DNA of 64,000 bases from positions 1 through 64,000 of the forward strand of contig NZ_BORW01000010.1 in assembly GCF_018333375.1 (NCBI RefSeq), written 5' to 3'. Below the pieces are notes generated by a model that worked only from the letters and a program-made list of their open reading frames with translations, searched no databases and was not told where the DNA came from. Shown piece after piece: positions 54,706-64,000 of the stretch (positions within the stretch are counted from its first letter, which is position 1; every line of letters starts with the position of its first letter). Source of the stretch: Paenibacillus cookii. GTDB taxonomy: Bacteria; Bacillota; Bacilli; Paenibacillales; Paenibacillaceae. The position numbers were made by a program, and so were the translations under genes.

Positions 54706-54900
54706 ATGCTTACGAAGTAACTTTGGCTCCGCCAAAGTTCAGCCTATGCTTACGAAGTTAGCTTTGGCTTCGCCAAAGCTAAGCAAATGCTTACGAAGTA
54801 ACTTTGGCTCCGCCAAAGTTTAGCTTATGCTTATGAAGTAGCTTTGGCTTCGCCAAAGCTAAGCAAATGCTTACGAAGTAACTTTGGCTCCGCCAAAGTT
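54706..54900 (+). repeat. five tandem 40-41 bp hairpin repeats between atpA and atpG
   Basis: Units begin at 54706, 54746, 54787, 54827 and 54867, each with ATGCTTAYGAAGT followed by a hairpin. Units 1, 3 and 5 carry AACTTTGGC-TCC-GCCAAAGTT; units 2 and 4 carry AGCTTTGGC-TTC-GCCAAAGCT. The A-to-G and T-to-C changes are on opposite arms and keep the pairing. The last hairpin ends just before the GAGGTGG ribosome site of atpG. It contains no coding sequence. Confidence 0.95.
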
Positions 54901-54916
54901 TTGAGGTGGTGAAAAC

Positions 54917-55783
54917 ATGGCAAGAGGATTGCGTGAAATCAAACGTCAGATCAAGAGTATTCAAGGTACGAAGCAAATCACGAAAGCGATGGAAATGGTC
55001 GCCGCCTCCAAGCTGAGAAGAGCCCAGGAGATGGCGCAGCATGCCCGTCCTTACTCCGATAAGCTGAAAGAAGTGGTGTCCAGCATCGCTTCCGGTACGA
55101 AAGGCATCAAGCATCCGATGTTCGAAAAACGCCCTGTGAAAAAGACCGGTTATCTGGTAATCACCTCGGATCGCGGTCTTTGCGGCGGGTATAACTCGAA
55201 CATTTTGAAAGCAGTGATGTCCACGATTAAAGAGAAGCACAAGTCCAAGGACGAATACGTGATTTTCGTTATCGGGCGCAAAGGCCGTGACTACTTCCGC
55301 CGCCGCGAAATGCCGGTTGTCGAGGAGGTTACGGATCTGTCCGATACGCCTTCCTTCTCGGATATCAAATCCATCGCTTATGCAGCGGTACGTCAGTTCG
55401 AAGAGTCCAAAATCGACGAACTGTTTATCTGCTACAACCGTTTCGTGAACGCACTGACTCAAATCCCTGAAGTAAATCAGCTCCTGCCGATGGAAAACAT
55501 GGAAACGCAGTCGACCGGCGTAACGGCAAGCTACGAATACGAGCCTTCTCCGGAAGCCGTGCTCGAGGCGCTTCTGCCAAGATATGCCGAAACGCTGATC
55601 TTCAGCGCGCTGCTCGACGGTAAGGCGAGTGAGCTCGGATCGAAAATGACGGCGATGGGCGCTGCAACGAAAAACGCAACCAAGCTGATCAACGAACTGA
55701 CGCTTACGTACAACCGTGCCCGTCAGGCTGCCATTACTCAGGAGATTACCGAGATCGTGGCCGGAGCGAACGCTCAGGCATAA
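54917..55783 (+). CDS. atpG: F-type ATP synthase subunit gamma
   Basis: A 288-residue central rotor shaft. The N-terminal helix (REIKRQIKSIQGTKQITKAM) and the C-terminal helix (KLINELTLTYNRARQAAITQ) form the coiled coil inside the alpha/beta ring. ITSDRGLCGGYNSN is the conserved middle motif. GAGGTGGT lies six to seven bases before the ATG, right after the repeat array, so the last hairpin may affect ribosome loading. Confidence 0.96.
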   Translation: MARGLREIKRQIKSIQGTKQITKAMEMVAASKLRRAQEMAQHARPYSDKLKEVVSSIASGTKGIKHPMFEKRPVKKTGYLVITSDRGLCGGYNSNILKAVMSTIKEKHKSKDEYVIFVIGRKGRDYFRRREMPVVEEVTDLSDTPSFSDIKSIAYAAVRQFEESKIDELFICYNRFVNALTQIPEVNQLLPMENMETQSTGVTASYEYEPSPEAVLEALLPRYAETLIFSALLDGKASELGSKMTAMGAATKNATKLINELTLTYNRARQAAITQEITEIVAGANAQA

Positions 55784-55881
55784 GTAGAACGTTTTTGTAC
55801 CAAATGACAAACCATGAACGGATTTTGGCGTAAAGCTGCCTGCAGCTTACGATGAAGGTTTGCATAGAAGCAGACTTGTAG

Positions 55882-57300
<1,419 letters not shown>

Positions 57301-57353
57301 GTCCTGCGCGGGGGCGTTAAGCTCCCGGTGAGAGCTGTTCAGGAGGGATGAAA

Positions 57354-57764
57354 GTGAGTACCTTTATATTGGAAATTGTGACGCCGGATCACTTGGCATA
57401 TTCCGGAGAGGTAGAAAGCCTGACGGTTCGGGGTGTGGAAGGCGATCTCGGCATCTTGCCGGGACACATTCCGATGGTAACCCCACTTCAGGTCGCTCCG
57501 CTTACCATCAAAACTGGCAATAAAACCAGTCAAATTGCGGTGAACGGCGGCTTTGTGGAAGTCCGCAAAGACAAAGTGGTTGTGCTGGCGGAAAGTGCCG
57601 AAGCAGCCGAAGAAATCGATTTGCAGCGTGCGCAAGCCGCTAAGGAACGTGCGGAACGCCGTTTGGCCAATGCCGACAAGCAGGCCGAAATCGATTATCG
57701 CCGTGCGGAATTGGCCTTGCAAAAGGCGATCAACCGGATCAATGTTCATAGCAACAACAAATAA
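57354..57764 (+). CDS. atpC: F-type ATP synthase subunit epsilon
   Basis: A 136-residue regulatory rotor subunit. The N-terminal beta-sandwich (STFILEIVTPDHLAYSGEVE, GDLGILPGHIPMVTPL) is followed by two C-terminal helices that can extend and inhibit ATP hydrolysis. AGGAGGG lies six bases before the GTG at 57354; the ATG at 57348 abuts that site and is unlikely. It is the last gene of the operon, closed by a terminator. Confidence 0.94.
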   Translation: MSTFILEIVTPDHLAYSGEVESLTVRGVEGDLGILPGHIPMVTPLQVAPLTIKTGNKTSQIAVNGGFVEVRKDKVVVLAESAEAAEEIDLQRAQAAKERAERRLANADKQAEIDYRRAELALQKAINRINVHSNNK

Positions 57765-57777
57765 ATAAGCTGTTCAG

Positions 57778-57807
57778 CCCGTCTCATAGGTTTTGAGGCG
57801 GGTTTTT
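57778..57807 (+). terminator. terminator of the ATP synthase operon
   Basis: CCCGTCTCA and TGAGGCGGG (one G-T pair) around TAGGTTT, then five T. Confidence 0.88.
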
Positions 57808-58322
57808 AAATGACCGGAGCGTATGATATGCGGGAAAGTTATCGAGGACGCCTGTTTGTAACAGGGCTTACCTTTGCCTATGGGGCCTGTCTAAGACGGA
57901 TCATATGCCCGATTCTTCCTGTTCAGGTGCCAAAACCAATTTGAGCCTCGCCCTGAATGTTCCTGTTTTAGCTTGGATTGACATGAAAACGGAAATAAGA
58001 GGTTGCTTGTTTTGGTGATTTATAGAATGCAAACTTCATATTGGAATTGGATTTAGGAGAAAACGATGCCTCTTGTGTCGAAAAGCGCGAATATATAGGA
58101 TTTTTTATCCTTTTTCAAATATATTTCCGAGGAAATGACGAATGTGGAGAAGCAAAAGAAAGCCGTTCTCTTTTGATCTAAAAAAGGTATTCCTTTTTTT
58201 GGATTGAAAGTTTTCGAAAAATTACGGTTTTGAAGCTGGATTCTTGAACCAAAGCCAAGTATTATATAATAGTTCAGTCGAACCTTTGCGGAAGCAAATC
58301 CTACAGGAAAGGTGGAGTAGCC
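57808..58322. other. AT-rich intergenic region between atpC and ywzB
   Basis: No gene is supported here. The second half is much more AT-rich than the rest of the window. It contains AAAAAAGG-TATT-CCTTTTTT (58180-58199), a perfect 8-bp hairpin able to terminate on either strand. TATAAT at 58265-58270 is a likely -10 for ywzB; the nearest -35-like TTGAAC is only 15 bases upstream. Confidence 0.6.
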
Positions 58323-58580
58323 ATGGATTCCAATTTTGCAAATAACCTGGTCGGCAGTTTGGGCGTAACGGGCTTGATCTCGATGATTGTCTCGCTGGTC
58401 TGCATTGGACTGTCTTGGTGGGCTCTGCAAAATTTAAAGCTGGATTTGTTCATCCGGTTTCCGAAGAGTCCCCAAGGCAAACTGCTGCATTTGCTGCTGG
58501 CCATTATTTTGGGACATTTCGTCGCGAAATTCCTGCTGGATTACTTGAACTGGAGCCAAATGATCAAATACATGTTTTAA
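58323..58580 (+). CDS. ywzB: DUF1146 family membrane protein (YwzB)
   Basis: An 85-residue integral membrane protein with two helices (residues ~13-33 and ~57-77) linked by LKLDLFIRFPKSPQGKLL. This matches YwzB/DUF1146, found between atpC and murA in bacilli. Function is unknown. AAAGGTGGAG lies upstream of the ATG. Confidence 0.9.
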   Translation: MDSNFANNLVGSLGVTGLISMIVSLVCIGLSWWALQNLKLDLFIRFPKSPQGKLLHLLLAIILGHFVAKFLLDYLNWSQMIKYMF

Positions 58581-58971
58581 CTTGACGGTATGTGGTTATA
58601 ACCCCATTAGGTTATCCTGCAAGACAGGAAGTCGAATGAACGGAAAACTTGTCGAATAATAACATTTTTTTATGTCAACAATGAGTATAACGGGATTTAT
58701 AGCTTGTTCTAACCCCCCTTTCGTATCGGCTGCCCGGGGTCTGACATTGCAGATTCGGCGCACATCGGTATCCCTCCGTATTCATGAAATGATTCGGCCA
58801 AATTGAAAGTAGGTCTTAAGACACAAACCAAGCTGTGTTCTGGGCCTCATTCGTCAAAAAACGCTTGTATCCTTGAAATGGTCGGTGTTAAGATGGAGGT
58901 TAGGGAATTCACAATGTGTTTTCTAATAAATACAGAATTTGCGGAAAAAAATGGACGCGGAGGGAATCATG
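58581..58971. other. intergenic region before murA
   Basis: About 390 bases without a supported gene; ywmB, found here in B. subtilis, is absent. GGTTATAACC at about 58592-58601 is a perfect 10-bp palindrome. No clear sigma-A promoter for murA was recognised, although one must exist here or upstream. Confidence 0.5.
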
Positions 58972-60315
58972 ATGAGCAAATTTATCGTCCGCGGTGGCAA
59001 TAAACTGACCGGAAGCGTGAAAGTCAGCGGAGCAAAAAATTCAGTTCTTCCGATCATCGCTGCCTCTCTTCTTGGGGAAGAAGGAGTAAGCGTCATTCAT
59101 GACGCACCTCCTCTTGACGATGTAATTACAATCAGCAAAGTGTTGGAATCCATAGGTGCAGGCATTACATACGACAACAATGTAATGAGGGTTGATGCCC
59201 AAGCTATTTCCTCTTGCGAAGCGCCTTACGAATGGGTGCGAAAAATGCGTGCGTCTTTCCTGGTTATGGGTCCCTTGCTTGCTAGAATGGGGCATACGCG
59301 GATTTCCTTGCCGGGCGGCTGCGCCATTGGAACGAGACCGATCGACCAGCACTTGAAGGGATTTGAAGCTTTGGGCGCCGAGATCAGTCTCGGGCAAGGT
59401 TATATTGAAGCGAAAATCAACGGCAGACTGCGCGGGGCTAAAATCTATTTGGATGTGGCAAGCGTAGGCGCTACTGAAAATATTATGATGGCAGCTACCC
59501 TGGCGGAAGGGGTAACCATCATCGAAAATGCGGCAAAAGAGCCGGAAATTGTCGATTTGGCAAACTACCTGAACGGCATGGGCGCCAAAGTTCGCGGCGC
59601 GGGTACGGGCGTGATCCGGATCGAAGGCGTCGAGAAGCTGCACGGCACGGAACATACGGTCATTCCGGACCGGATCGAAGCCGGCACGTTTATGGTCGCT
59701 GCGGCGATCACCGGCGGCGACGTGTACGTGGAAGGCGCGATTGCGGACCATCTTGGTCCGGTCATCTCCAAAATGGAGGAGATGGGCGTCACGATCGAAA
59801 CCGACGAAAACGGAATCCGCGTAACGGCGAACCATCCGCTGAAAGCAGTCGACATCAAAACCCTGCCTTATCCAGGATTCCCTACCGACATGCAGGCGCA
59901 AATGATGGCGCTGCTGCTTAAATCGGAAGGAACGAGCGTCGTCACCGAGACGGTGTTCGAGAACCGGTTCATGCATGTGGACGAATTCCAGCTCATGAAT
60001 GCGGAAATCAAGGTTGAAGGCCGCTCGGCCATCGTAACGGGCGGAGCCAACCTGAAAGGCGCCAAAGTATGCGCAACGGATTTGCGTGCCGGTGCCGCGC
60101 TTATCTTGGCGGGCCTCGTTTCCGAGGGGACGACCGAAGTAAGCGGAACGCATCACATTGACCGCGGATACGTGGATCTGGCGGAGAAGCTGTCTGCGCT
60201 TGGCGCCGATATTTGGCGCGTTTCCGTCGACGAGCCGGTGCTTGAACCGGCCAAGAAAAAAGTGGAGCTGGAAGAAGAGGTTCCTCTGTTCAAAGTCCAG
60301 CCGACTTGGGTATAA
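58972..60315 (+). CDS. murA: UDP-N-acetylglucosamine 1-carboxyvinyltransferase
   Basis: A 447-residue enzyme for the first committed step of peptidoglycan synthesis, transferring enolpyruvate to UDP-GlcNAc. [16 protein letters not shown] carries the Lys-Asn pair. The loop [19 protein letters not shown] carries the fosfomycin-target cysteine. The rest follows the EPSP-synthase fold ([27 protein letters not shown]). GGAGGG lies seven bases before the ATG at 58972 and four before that at 58969. Its place before spoIID matches B. subtilis murAA. Confidence 0.96.
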   Translation: MSKFIVRGGNKLTGSVKVSGAKNSVLPIIAASLLGEEGVSVIHDAPPLDDVITISKVLESIGAGITYDNNVMRVDAQAISSCEAPYEWVRKMRASFLVMGPLLARMGHTRISLPGGCAIGTRPIDQHLKGFEALGAEISLGQGYIEAKINGRLRGAKIYLDVASVGATENIMMAATLAEGVTIIENAAKEPEIVDLANYLNGMGAKVRGAGTGVIRIEGVEKLHGTEHTVIPDRIEAGTFMVAAAITGGDVYVEGAIADHLGPVISKMEEMGVTIETDENGIRVTANHPLKAVDIKTLPYPGFPTDMQAQMMALLLKSEGTSVVTETVFENRFMHVDEFQLMNAEIKVEGRSAIVTGGANLKGAKVCATDLRAGAALILAGLVSEGTTEVSGTHHIDRGYVDLAEKLSALGADIWRVSVDEPVLEPAKKKVELEEEVPLFKVQPTWV

Positions 60316-60415
60316 CTGTTTTTATTTCTTATTCATGAAGTAAAAAATAACATTGTACTGGAATCGAGCAAGAACTTGGACTGGAACAAAACATGAAGTA
60401 CGTGTTTTTGGGAAG

Positions 60416-60448
60416 AAGGCCGGGCCCGTGAGGGTTCGGCCTTTTTTG
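60416..60448 (+). terminator. intrinsic terminator after murA
   Basis: AAGGCCGGGCCC and GGGTTCGGCCTT form a 12-bp stem (two G-T pairs) with a GTGA tetraloop, then T tract. In the remaining bases to spoIID no gene and no clear sigma-E promoter were found; CATAACTA near 60645 is a weak -10-like sequence. Confidence 0.88.
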
Positions 60449-60777
60449 CGTTTCGATCGTTTTGCAGAATTCTCGTCTCCCGTTTCTTCAATATAGAAGA
60501 GAAGCTGCAAGCGGAAGAAACCATGTATGCGATGCGTGCGACGATCGGGTGAAGCTGCGGTTTTCTGCATGAACGTGCCGTTATGTTCGGGGCATATGAA
60601 TCTTCTTTTCTCTTAAAAAGGAGTTCTATCATCCAAATTGGGGTCATAACTATACGTATCGGGATTGTTGAGAGGCGAAATAGCTGGAGGAATCCGACCA
60701 CAATCCCTTACGCAAGCCGAATGCCGATGACATTCTACCAATAGCGGTTGATCCGAACCAATGGAGGTTGAAAGAAT

Positions 60778-62118
60778 ATGAACGATCCTCGCACGCAAAT
60801 CAGAGTTTCCGTCGGGCAGCGCCGCCAAGCTGCGGAGCCCGATCATGCGATACATCAGGAGGGCTGCCGGGAGCGCAGCCCGGCCGCCAGCCCCCGGCAG
60901 CACCTGCGGGTGCTGCCGGCTCCCGAGGCGCAGCCGCCGCAGGCCGCTGCGCCGGAAATGCCGGAGCCGCGCGAAGCGCTCCGGCAAGGGCCGGGCGCGC
61001 CCGCAGGCGCCCGGCAGGAGCCCGGGCGGCGGCCATGGGCCCCGCCGCCTCCCGCGCGCGGCCGCGGCAAAGCCTGGCGGCCGCAGGGACCGGGCAGCGC
61101 CCGCAGGCTCCGCCCCGCCGCCATGTGGGCGGGCGGGCTGCTGACGCTGGCGCTGCTCATCCCGGCGCTTGTGGTGGCAACGCACCAAAAGCCGGATCCC
61201 GCGCCGGCGCCGATTCCCGCGCCGGCCGCCCCGGTTGTGCCGCAGCAGACGGCACAGCCGCAGGTGTCCGTTTATCTAACGAAGACGGGCCAGGTGGAGA
61301 AGCTGTCGCTCGAAGATTACGTCGTTGGCGTCGTCGCGGCGGAAATGCCCGCCGAATTCGACCTTGAAGCGCTTAAGGCGCAAGCGGTCGCGGCCCGCAC
61401 CTTTATTGTCCGCAGGCTCGCGGACGGGGATAAAAGCGGCGTTCCCGGTTTGCAGGCGGACGTGACCGATACGGTAGCCCACCAGGCTTACATTTCCCAG
61501 GCCGAGCTGGCGGCCAAATGGAAGGAAAAACCCGAGGAGCTGGCGAAGCTGAAACGGGCGGTGGAAGAAAGCCGCAACACGATCATGACCTATAACGGCA
61601 AACCGATCACCGCTTCGTTTTTCTCTACCGGCAACGGGTACACCGAAAATTCCGAAGACTACTGGAGCCAGAGCATCCCGTACCTGCGCAGCGTCGCCAG
61701 TCCATGGGACGAGCAGGCGCCGGGTTACAAAGAGACCGTTCAAATGAGCATCAAGGATTTTTTGACCAAGCTCGGATTGGCGGACAAGGCGGTTCCGGCT
61801 TCGGCGACGGGAGAACACCGGCCTTTTATCCACATCCTATCAACGACCGAAGGGCATCGGATCAAAGAGATTTCGATCGGGGGCGAAACGTTCACCGGCC
61901 GCGAAGTGAGAGAAAAACTAGGGCTGCGCTCCAGCGAATTCAGTTGGAAGACTTCCGGCAGCGACGTGTTGATTACGACGTACGGGTACGGCCATGGCGT
62001 AGGCATGAGCCAGTGGGGGGCGGAAGGCATGGCGAAGGAAGGATACACCGCCACGCAAATCCTGAAACATTATTATACCGGCGTCCAATTTTCGAAAGCT
62101 TCCGATTTTGTAAAATGA
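60778..62118 (+). CDS. spoIID: stage II sporulation protein D with long N-terminal extension
   Basis: A 446-residue membrane-anchored lytic transglycosylase acting with SpoIIP and SpoIIM in engulfment. A membrane helix lies at about residues 119-140 (MWAGGLLTLALLIPALVVAT). The SpoIID/LytB domain follows: SLEDYVVGVVAAEMPAEFDL with the catalytic Glu, LKAQAVAARTFIV, and YGHGVGMSQWGAEGMA near the end. The first ~118 residues are an extra cytoplasmic stretch rich in Pro, Ala, Arg and Gly, encoded by extremely GC-rich DNA with an 11-bp inverted repeat at 60894-60919. GGAGGTTGA precedes the ATG, supporting the long form. Confidence 0.94.
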   Translation: MNDPRTQIRVSVGQRRQAAEPDHAIHQEGCRERSPAASPRQHLRVLPAPEAQPPQAAAPEMPEPREALRQGPGAPAGARQEPGRRPWAPPPPARGRGKAWRPQGPGSARRLRPAAMWAGGLLTLALLIPALVVATHQKPDPAPAPIPAPAAPVVPQQTAQPQVSVYLTKTGQVEKLSLEDYVVGVVAAEMPAEFDLEALKAQAVAARTFIVRRLADGDKSGVPGLQADVTDTVAHQAYISQAELAAKWKEKPEELAKLKRAVEESRNTIMTYNGKPITASFFSTGNGYTENSEDYWSQSIPYLRSVASPWDEQAPGYKETVQMSIKDFLTKLGLADKAVPASATGEHRPFIHILSTTEGHRIKEISIGGETFTGREVREKLGLRSSEFSWKTSGSDVLITTYGYGHGVGMSQWGAEGMAKEGYTATQILKHYYTGVQFSKASDFVK

Positions 62119-62169
62119 GACTCCGAAAATGGGCCGATAGATTTTTTTCAAAAATAATATAAGAGATAC

Positions 62170-62197
62170 GTATAAAAGGTTTGACCCCGGTAACAAT
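62170..62197 (+). promoter_or_regulatory. sigma-F promoter of spoIIQ
   Basis: GTATA (62170-62174), 14 bases, then GGTAACAAT (62189-62197), matching the forespore sigma-F -10 GGNNANANT at all defined positions. Confidence 0.85.
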
Positions 62198-62218
62198 GAT
62201 TACTGAGGTGATAACCAT

Positions 62219-62965
62219 ATGAATGAACAAAACAAAAGTAGTCAAAACCATGGAGAAACTCCTAAAAAATCACAGGGAGAGCTGGTAAACCAGCCGTCTG
62301 CATGGAAAAAGCTGTTGTCCAAACGGTGGGTATACCCGGCAGCTTACGTGGCCGCAGCAGCAATTATACTAACCTTAGTTTGGGTCTACCAGGATGCCAG
62401 CATGAAGAACCTTCCGCAAGACCCTGCTAAAGTGTCGGAAACCGCAAACGCGCCTGCTGCCGGCGAAACCGGCAAGGACGCCAAACAAGACAAAGCCGTT
62501 GAAGTGACCGCAACCGTCGAAGACATGGCATGGCCGGTGGCCGATGCCAAGGAAATCAAAGTCGTGAAGCCGTTTTTTGAGGAAGATGGCACGCCGGAAA
62601 ACAATCAGGCAGCCATGGTGCAGTACAATGACACGTTTATGCCGAACGTCGGCGTCGATCTCGGACGCGAGGACGACAAAGCTTTTGAAGTCAAAGCAGC
62701 GCTCGGGGGCAAAGTCACCCGCGTGGAGCTGAATCCGCCGCTCACCGGCACGGTCATCGAAATTACGCATGACAACGACGTCAAAACGGTGTATCAATCC
62801 CTTTCCGACGCCAAAGTCAAAGAAGGCGACACGGTGAAGCAGGGCGATACGATCGGTACGGCCGGCCGCAGCGAACTCGAAAAAGACCTGGGCAACCACC
62901 TGCACTTCGAAGTGCATGAAAAAGGAGCGCCGGTCAATCCGGAAGAGCTTCTTCCCAAAAAATAA
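62219..62965 (+). CDS. spoIIQ: SpoIIQ, M23 (LytM) family engulfment protein
   Basis: A 248-residue forespore membrane protein that pairs with SpoIIIAH across the engulfing membranes. A cytoplasmic N-terminus is followed by one helix (residues ~37-60, VYPAAYVAAAAIILTLVWVY), a linker and a LytM domain. The second metal motif HLHFEV is present. The first, normally HxxxD, reads NVGVD with Asn for His, so the fold is probably non-catalytic, as known for B. subtilis SpoIIQ. The sigma-F promoter and the place between spoIID and spoIIID support the call. Confidence 0.93.
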   Translation: MNEQNKSSQNHGETPKKSQGELVNQPSAWKKLLSKRWVYPAAYVAAAAIILTLVWVYQDASMKNLPQDPAKVSETANAPAAGETGKDAKQDKAVEVTATVEDMAWPVADAKEIKVVKPFFEEDGTPENNQAAMVQYNDTFMPNVGVDLGREDDKAFEVKAALGGKVTRVELNPPLTGTVIEITHDNDVKTVYQSLSDAKVKEGDTVKQGDTIGTAGRSELEKDLGNHLHFEVHEKGAPVNPEELLPKK

Positions 62966-62980
62966 TTAAAGCACGAGGAA

Positions 62981-63010
62981 AGGCAGGGAAATCCCCTGTC
63001 TTTTTTTTTC
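62981..63010 (+). terminator. intrinsic terminator after spoIIQ
   Basis: GGCAGGG and CCCTGTC arms around AAATCC, followed by nine T. Confidence 0.88.
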
Positions 63011-63208
63011 GTCCATTCCTTTGCTTCGCGTTTCATGCCGGTCCTTCATACGGCGCAGCCTTTATTGGGAACCGGGACGATGCATCCTTTTCCGGAGCCC
63101 GTCAAAGCGCTCGGTCGGCTCCGAAGCCAAGGTCCCGTTTTCCTTAGGTTTTTTGCATGCAGCGAAAAATAAATAGGCCTAAAGGAGCTTGTCAGCCCTC
63201 CAAAGCGC

Positions 63209-63236
63209 GAATATATAGGCACGCCCCTCATATAAT
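63209..63236 (+). promoter_or_regulatory. sigma-E promoter of spoIIID
   Basis: GAATATA (63209-63215), 13 bases, then CATATAAT (63229-63236), close to the mother-cell sigma-E consensus. The same -10 could also be read by sigma-A. Confidence 0.8.
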
Positions 63237-63269
63237 GTACCAAACTATCCACAGTAGGGAGGCGGGAAC

Positions 63270-63551
63270 GTGCACGATTACATCAAGGAACGGACTATTA
63301 AGATTGGACGTTGTATCGTGGAAACGAAGCACACGGTCCGGACTATAGCCAAGGAATTTGGCGTATCAAAAAGCACTGTGCATAAGGACTTGACCGAGCG
63401 GCTGCCGGAAATCAATCCTGATCTGGCTGACCAGGTCAAACACATACTCGAATACCATAAGTCGATCCGTCATCTACGGGGAGGGGAAGCGACAAAAATC
63501 AAATACAAAAAGACGAAAAAACGCGAAGCCGTGGCGTCGGCCAAATCGTAA
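63270..63551 (+). CDS. spoIIID: mother-cell sporulation transcription factor SpoIIID
   Basis: A 93-residue DNA-binding protein that modulates sigma-E and sigma-K genes. The helix-turn-helix is RTIAKEFGVSKSTVHKDLTE. A basic C-terminal region (KIKYKKTKKREA) makes the extra DNA contact known for this protein. It starts at GTG after GGGAGGCGGG. Its position before mbl matches B. subtilis. Confidence 0.97.
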   Translation: MHDYIKERTIKIGRCIVETKHTVRTIAKEFGVSKSTVHKDLTERLPEINPDLADQVKHILEYHKSIRHLRGGEATKIKYKKTKKREAVASAKS

Positions 63552-63582
63552 CGATTGGCTGGTCCAAAAGCGCCTTAAACCA

Positions 63583-63612
63583 TTGAATCCGTCCCCTGAA
63601 GTATGATATGTT
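63583..63612 (+). promoter_or_regulatory. possible sigma-A promoter of mbl
   Basis: TTGAAT (63583-63588) and TATGTT (63607-63612) with an 18-base spacer. TATGAT at 63602 is an overlapping alternative with poor spacing. Confidence 0.45.
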
Positions 63613-63723
63613 AAAAGATGGTATGAGGTCGAAAAATGTGATCCCTGCTTCCCTATATACATAATTCCTGCCGCATCTTGTCGAAAAGGGACTTCTTAAG
63701 GCTCAGGGACTCTTTTACCATAA

Positions 63724-64000
<277 letters not shown>

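Noticed and set aside
58803..59003. 66-codon frame just before murA
   Set aside because: It overlaps the murA start in another frame, lacks a ribosome site and shows no similarity to YwmB, which would be expected here.
60620..60660. Sigma-E promoter for spoIID (CATAACTA at about 60645)
   Set aside because: The -10 matches the consensus only partly and no acceptable -35 lies 13-15 bases upstream.

Overview
The window looks like a chromosomal segment of an endospore-forming Firmicute of the Paenibacillaceae, most likely Paenibacillus or a close relative. Four things point there: GC-rich coding sequence joined to Gram-positive signals (strong GGAGG-type ribosome sites, frequent TTG and GTG starts, sigma-A promoters, Rho-independent terminators); sporulation genes (spoIIR, spoIID, spoIIQ, spoIIID) with recognisable sigma-F and sigma-E promoters; a gene order from prfA to mbl that closely follows Bacillus subtilis; and a glutaminyl-tRNA synthetase, which most Firmicutes lack. 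No rRNA, tRNA, CRISPR array, prophage or insertion sequence was recognised.

The first 36 kb is accessory and physiological genes in short transcription units. On the plus strand: a phasin-like/UbiB pair, a DEAD-box helicase, a yjdF gene behind a probable yjdF riboswitch, glutathione peroxidase, a molybdopterin oxidoreductase, an MFS carrier, a GNAT enzyme, an SDR, a MOSC protein, glnS, mobA and a TorD-type chaperone behind a perfect FNR/CRP-type box. On the minus strand from about 17 to 26 kb: a MerR-thioredoxin pair, a kinase-like protein, a TetR-RND efflux operon, an ECF41-type sigma factor with its carboxymuconolactone decarboxylase-like target, and a TetR-SMR-SMR efflux operon. Then come cardiolipin synthase, a Fur-boxed siderophore ABC ATPase, a PLD-like protein, type 2 IPP isomerase, ychF, and a four-gene minus-strand ECF sigma/anti-sigma operon.

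From 36.8 kb to the end the window is a conserved core block, all plus strand: prfA-prmC, two tandem FtsW/RodA paralogues, spoIIR, ywlC-mntP-ywlE, a probable ZTP riboswitch followed by rpiB-ywlG-glyA, upp, mnaA, the atpZ-I-B-E-F-H-A-G-D-C operon, ywzB, murA, spoIID, spoIIQ, spoIIID and the start of mbl. This block joins translation termination, one-carbon metabolism, ATP synthesis, wall synthesis and forespore/mother-cell signalling.

The least ordinary structure is inside the ATP synthase operon. The atpA-atpG gap is about 370 bp and holds a terminator-like hairpin followed by five tandem 40-41 bp units. Each unit contains a hairpin, in strict A-B-A-B-A alternation, with paired base changes that keep the stem. 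Also notable are the ECF41 promoter exactly upstream of its neighbour, the FNR-boxed orphan TorD chaperone near other molybdoenzyme genes, an Ala/Gly-rich insert in the RND pump, and a very GC-rich N-terminal extension on SpoIID. I did not find a clearly undescribed multi-gene system; most genes belong to known families.
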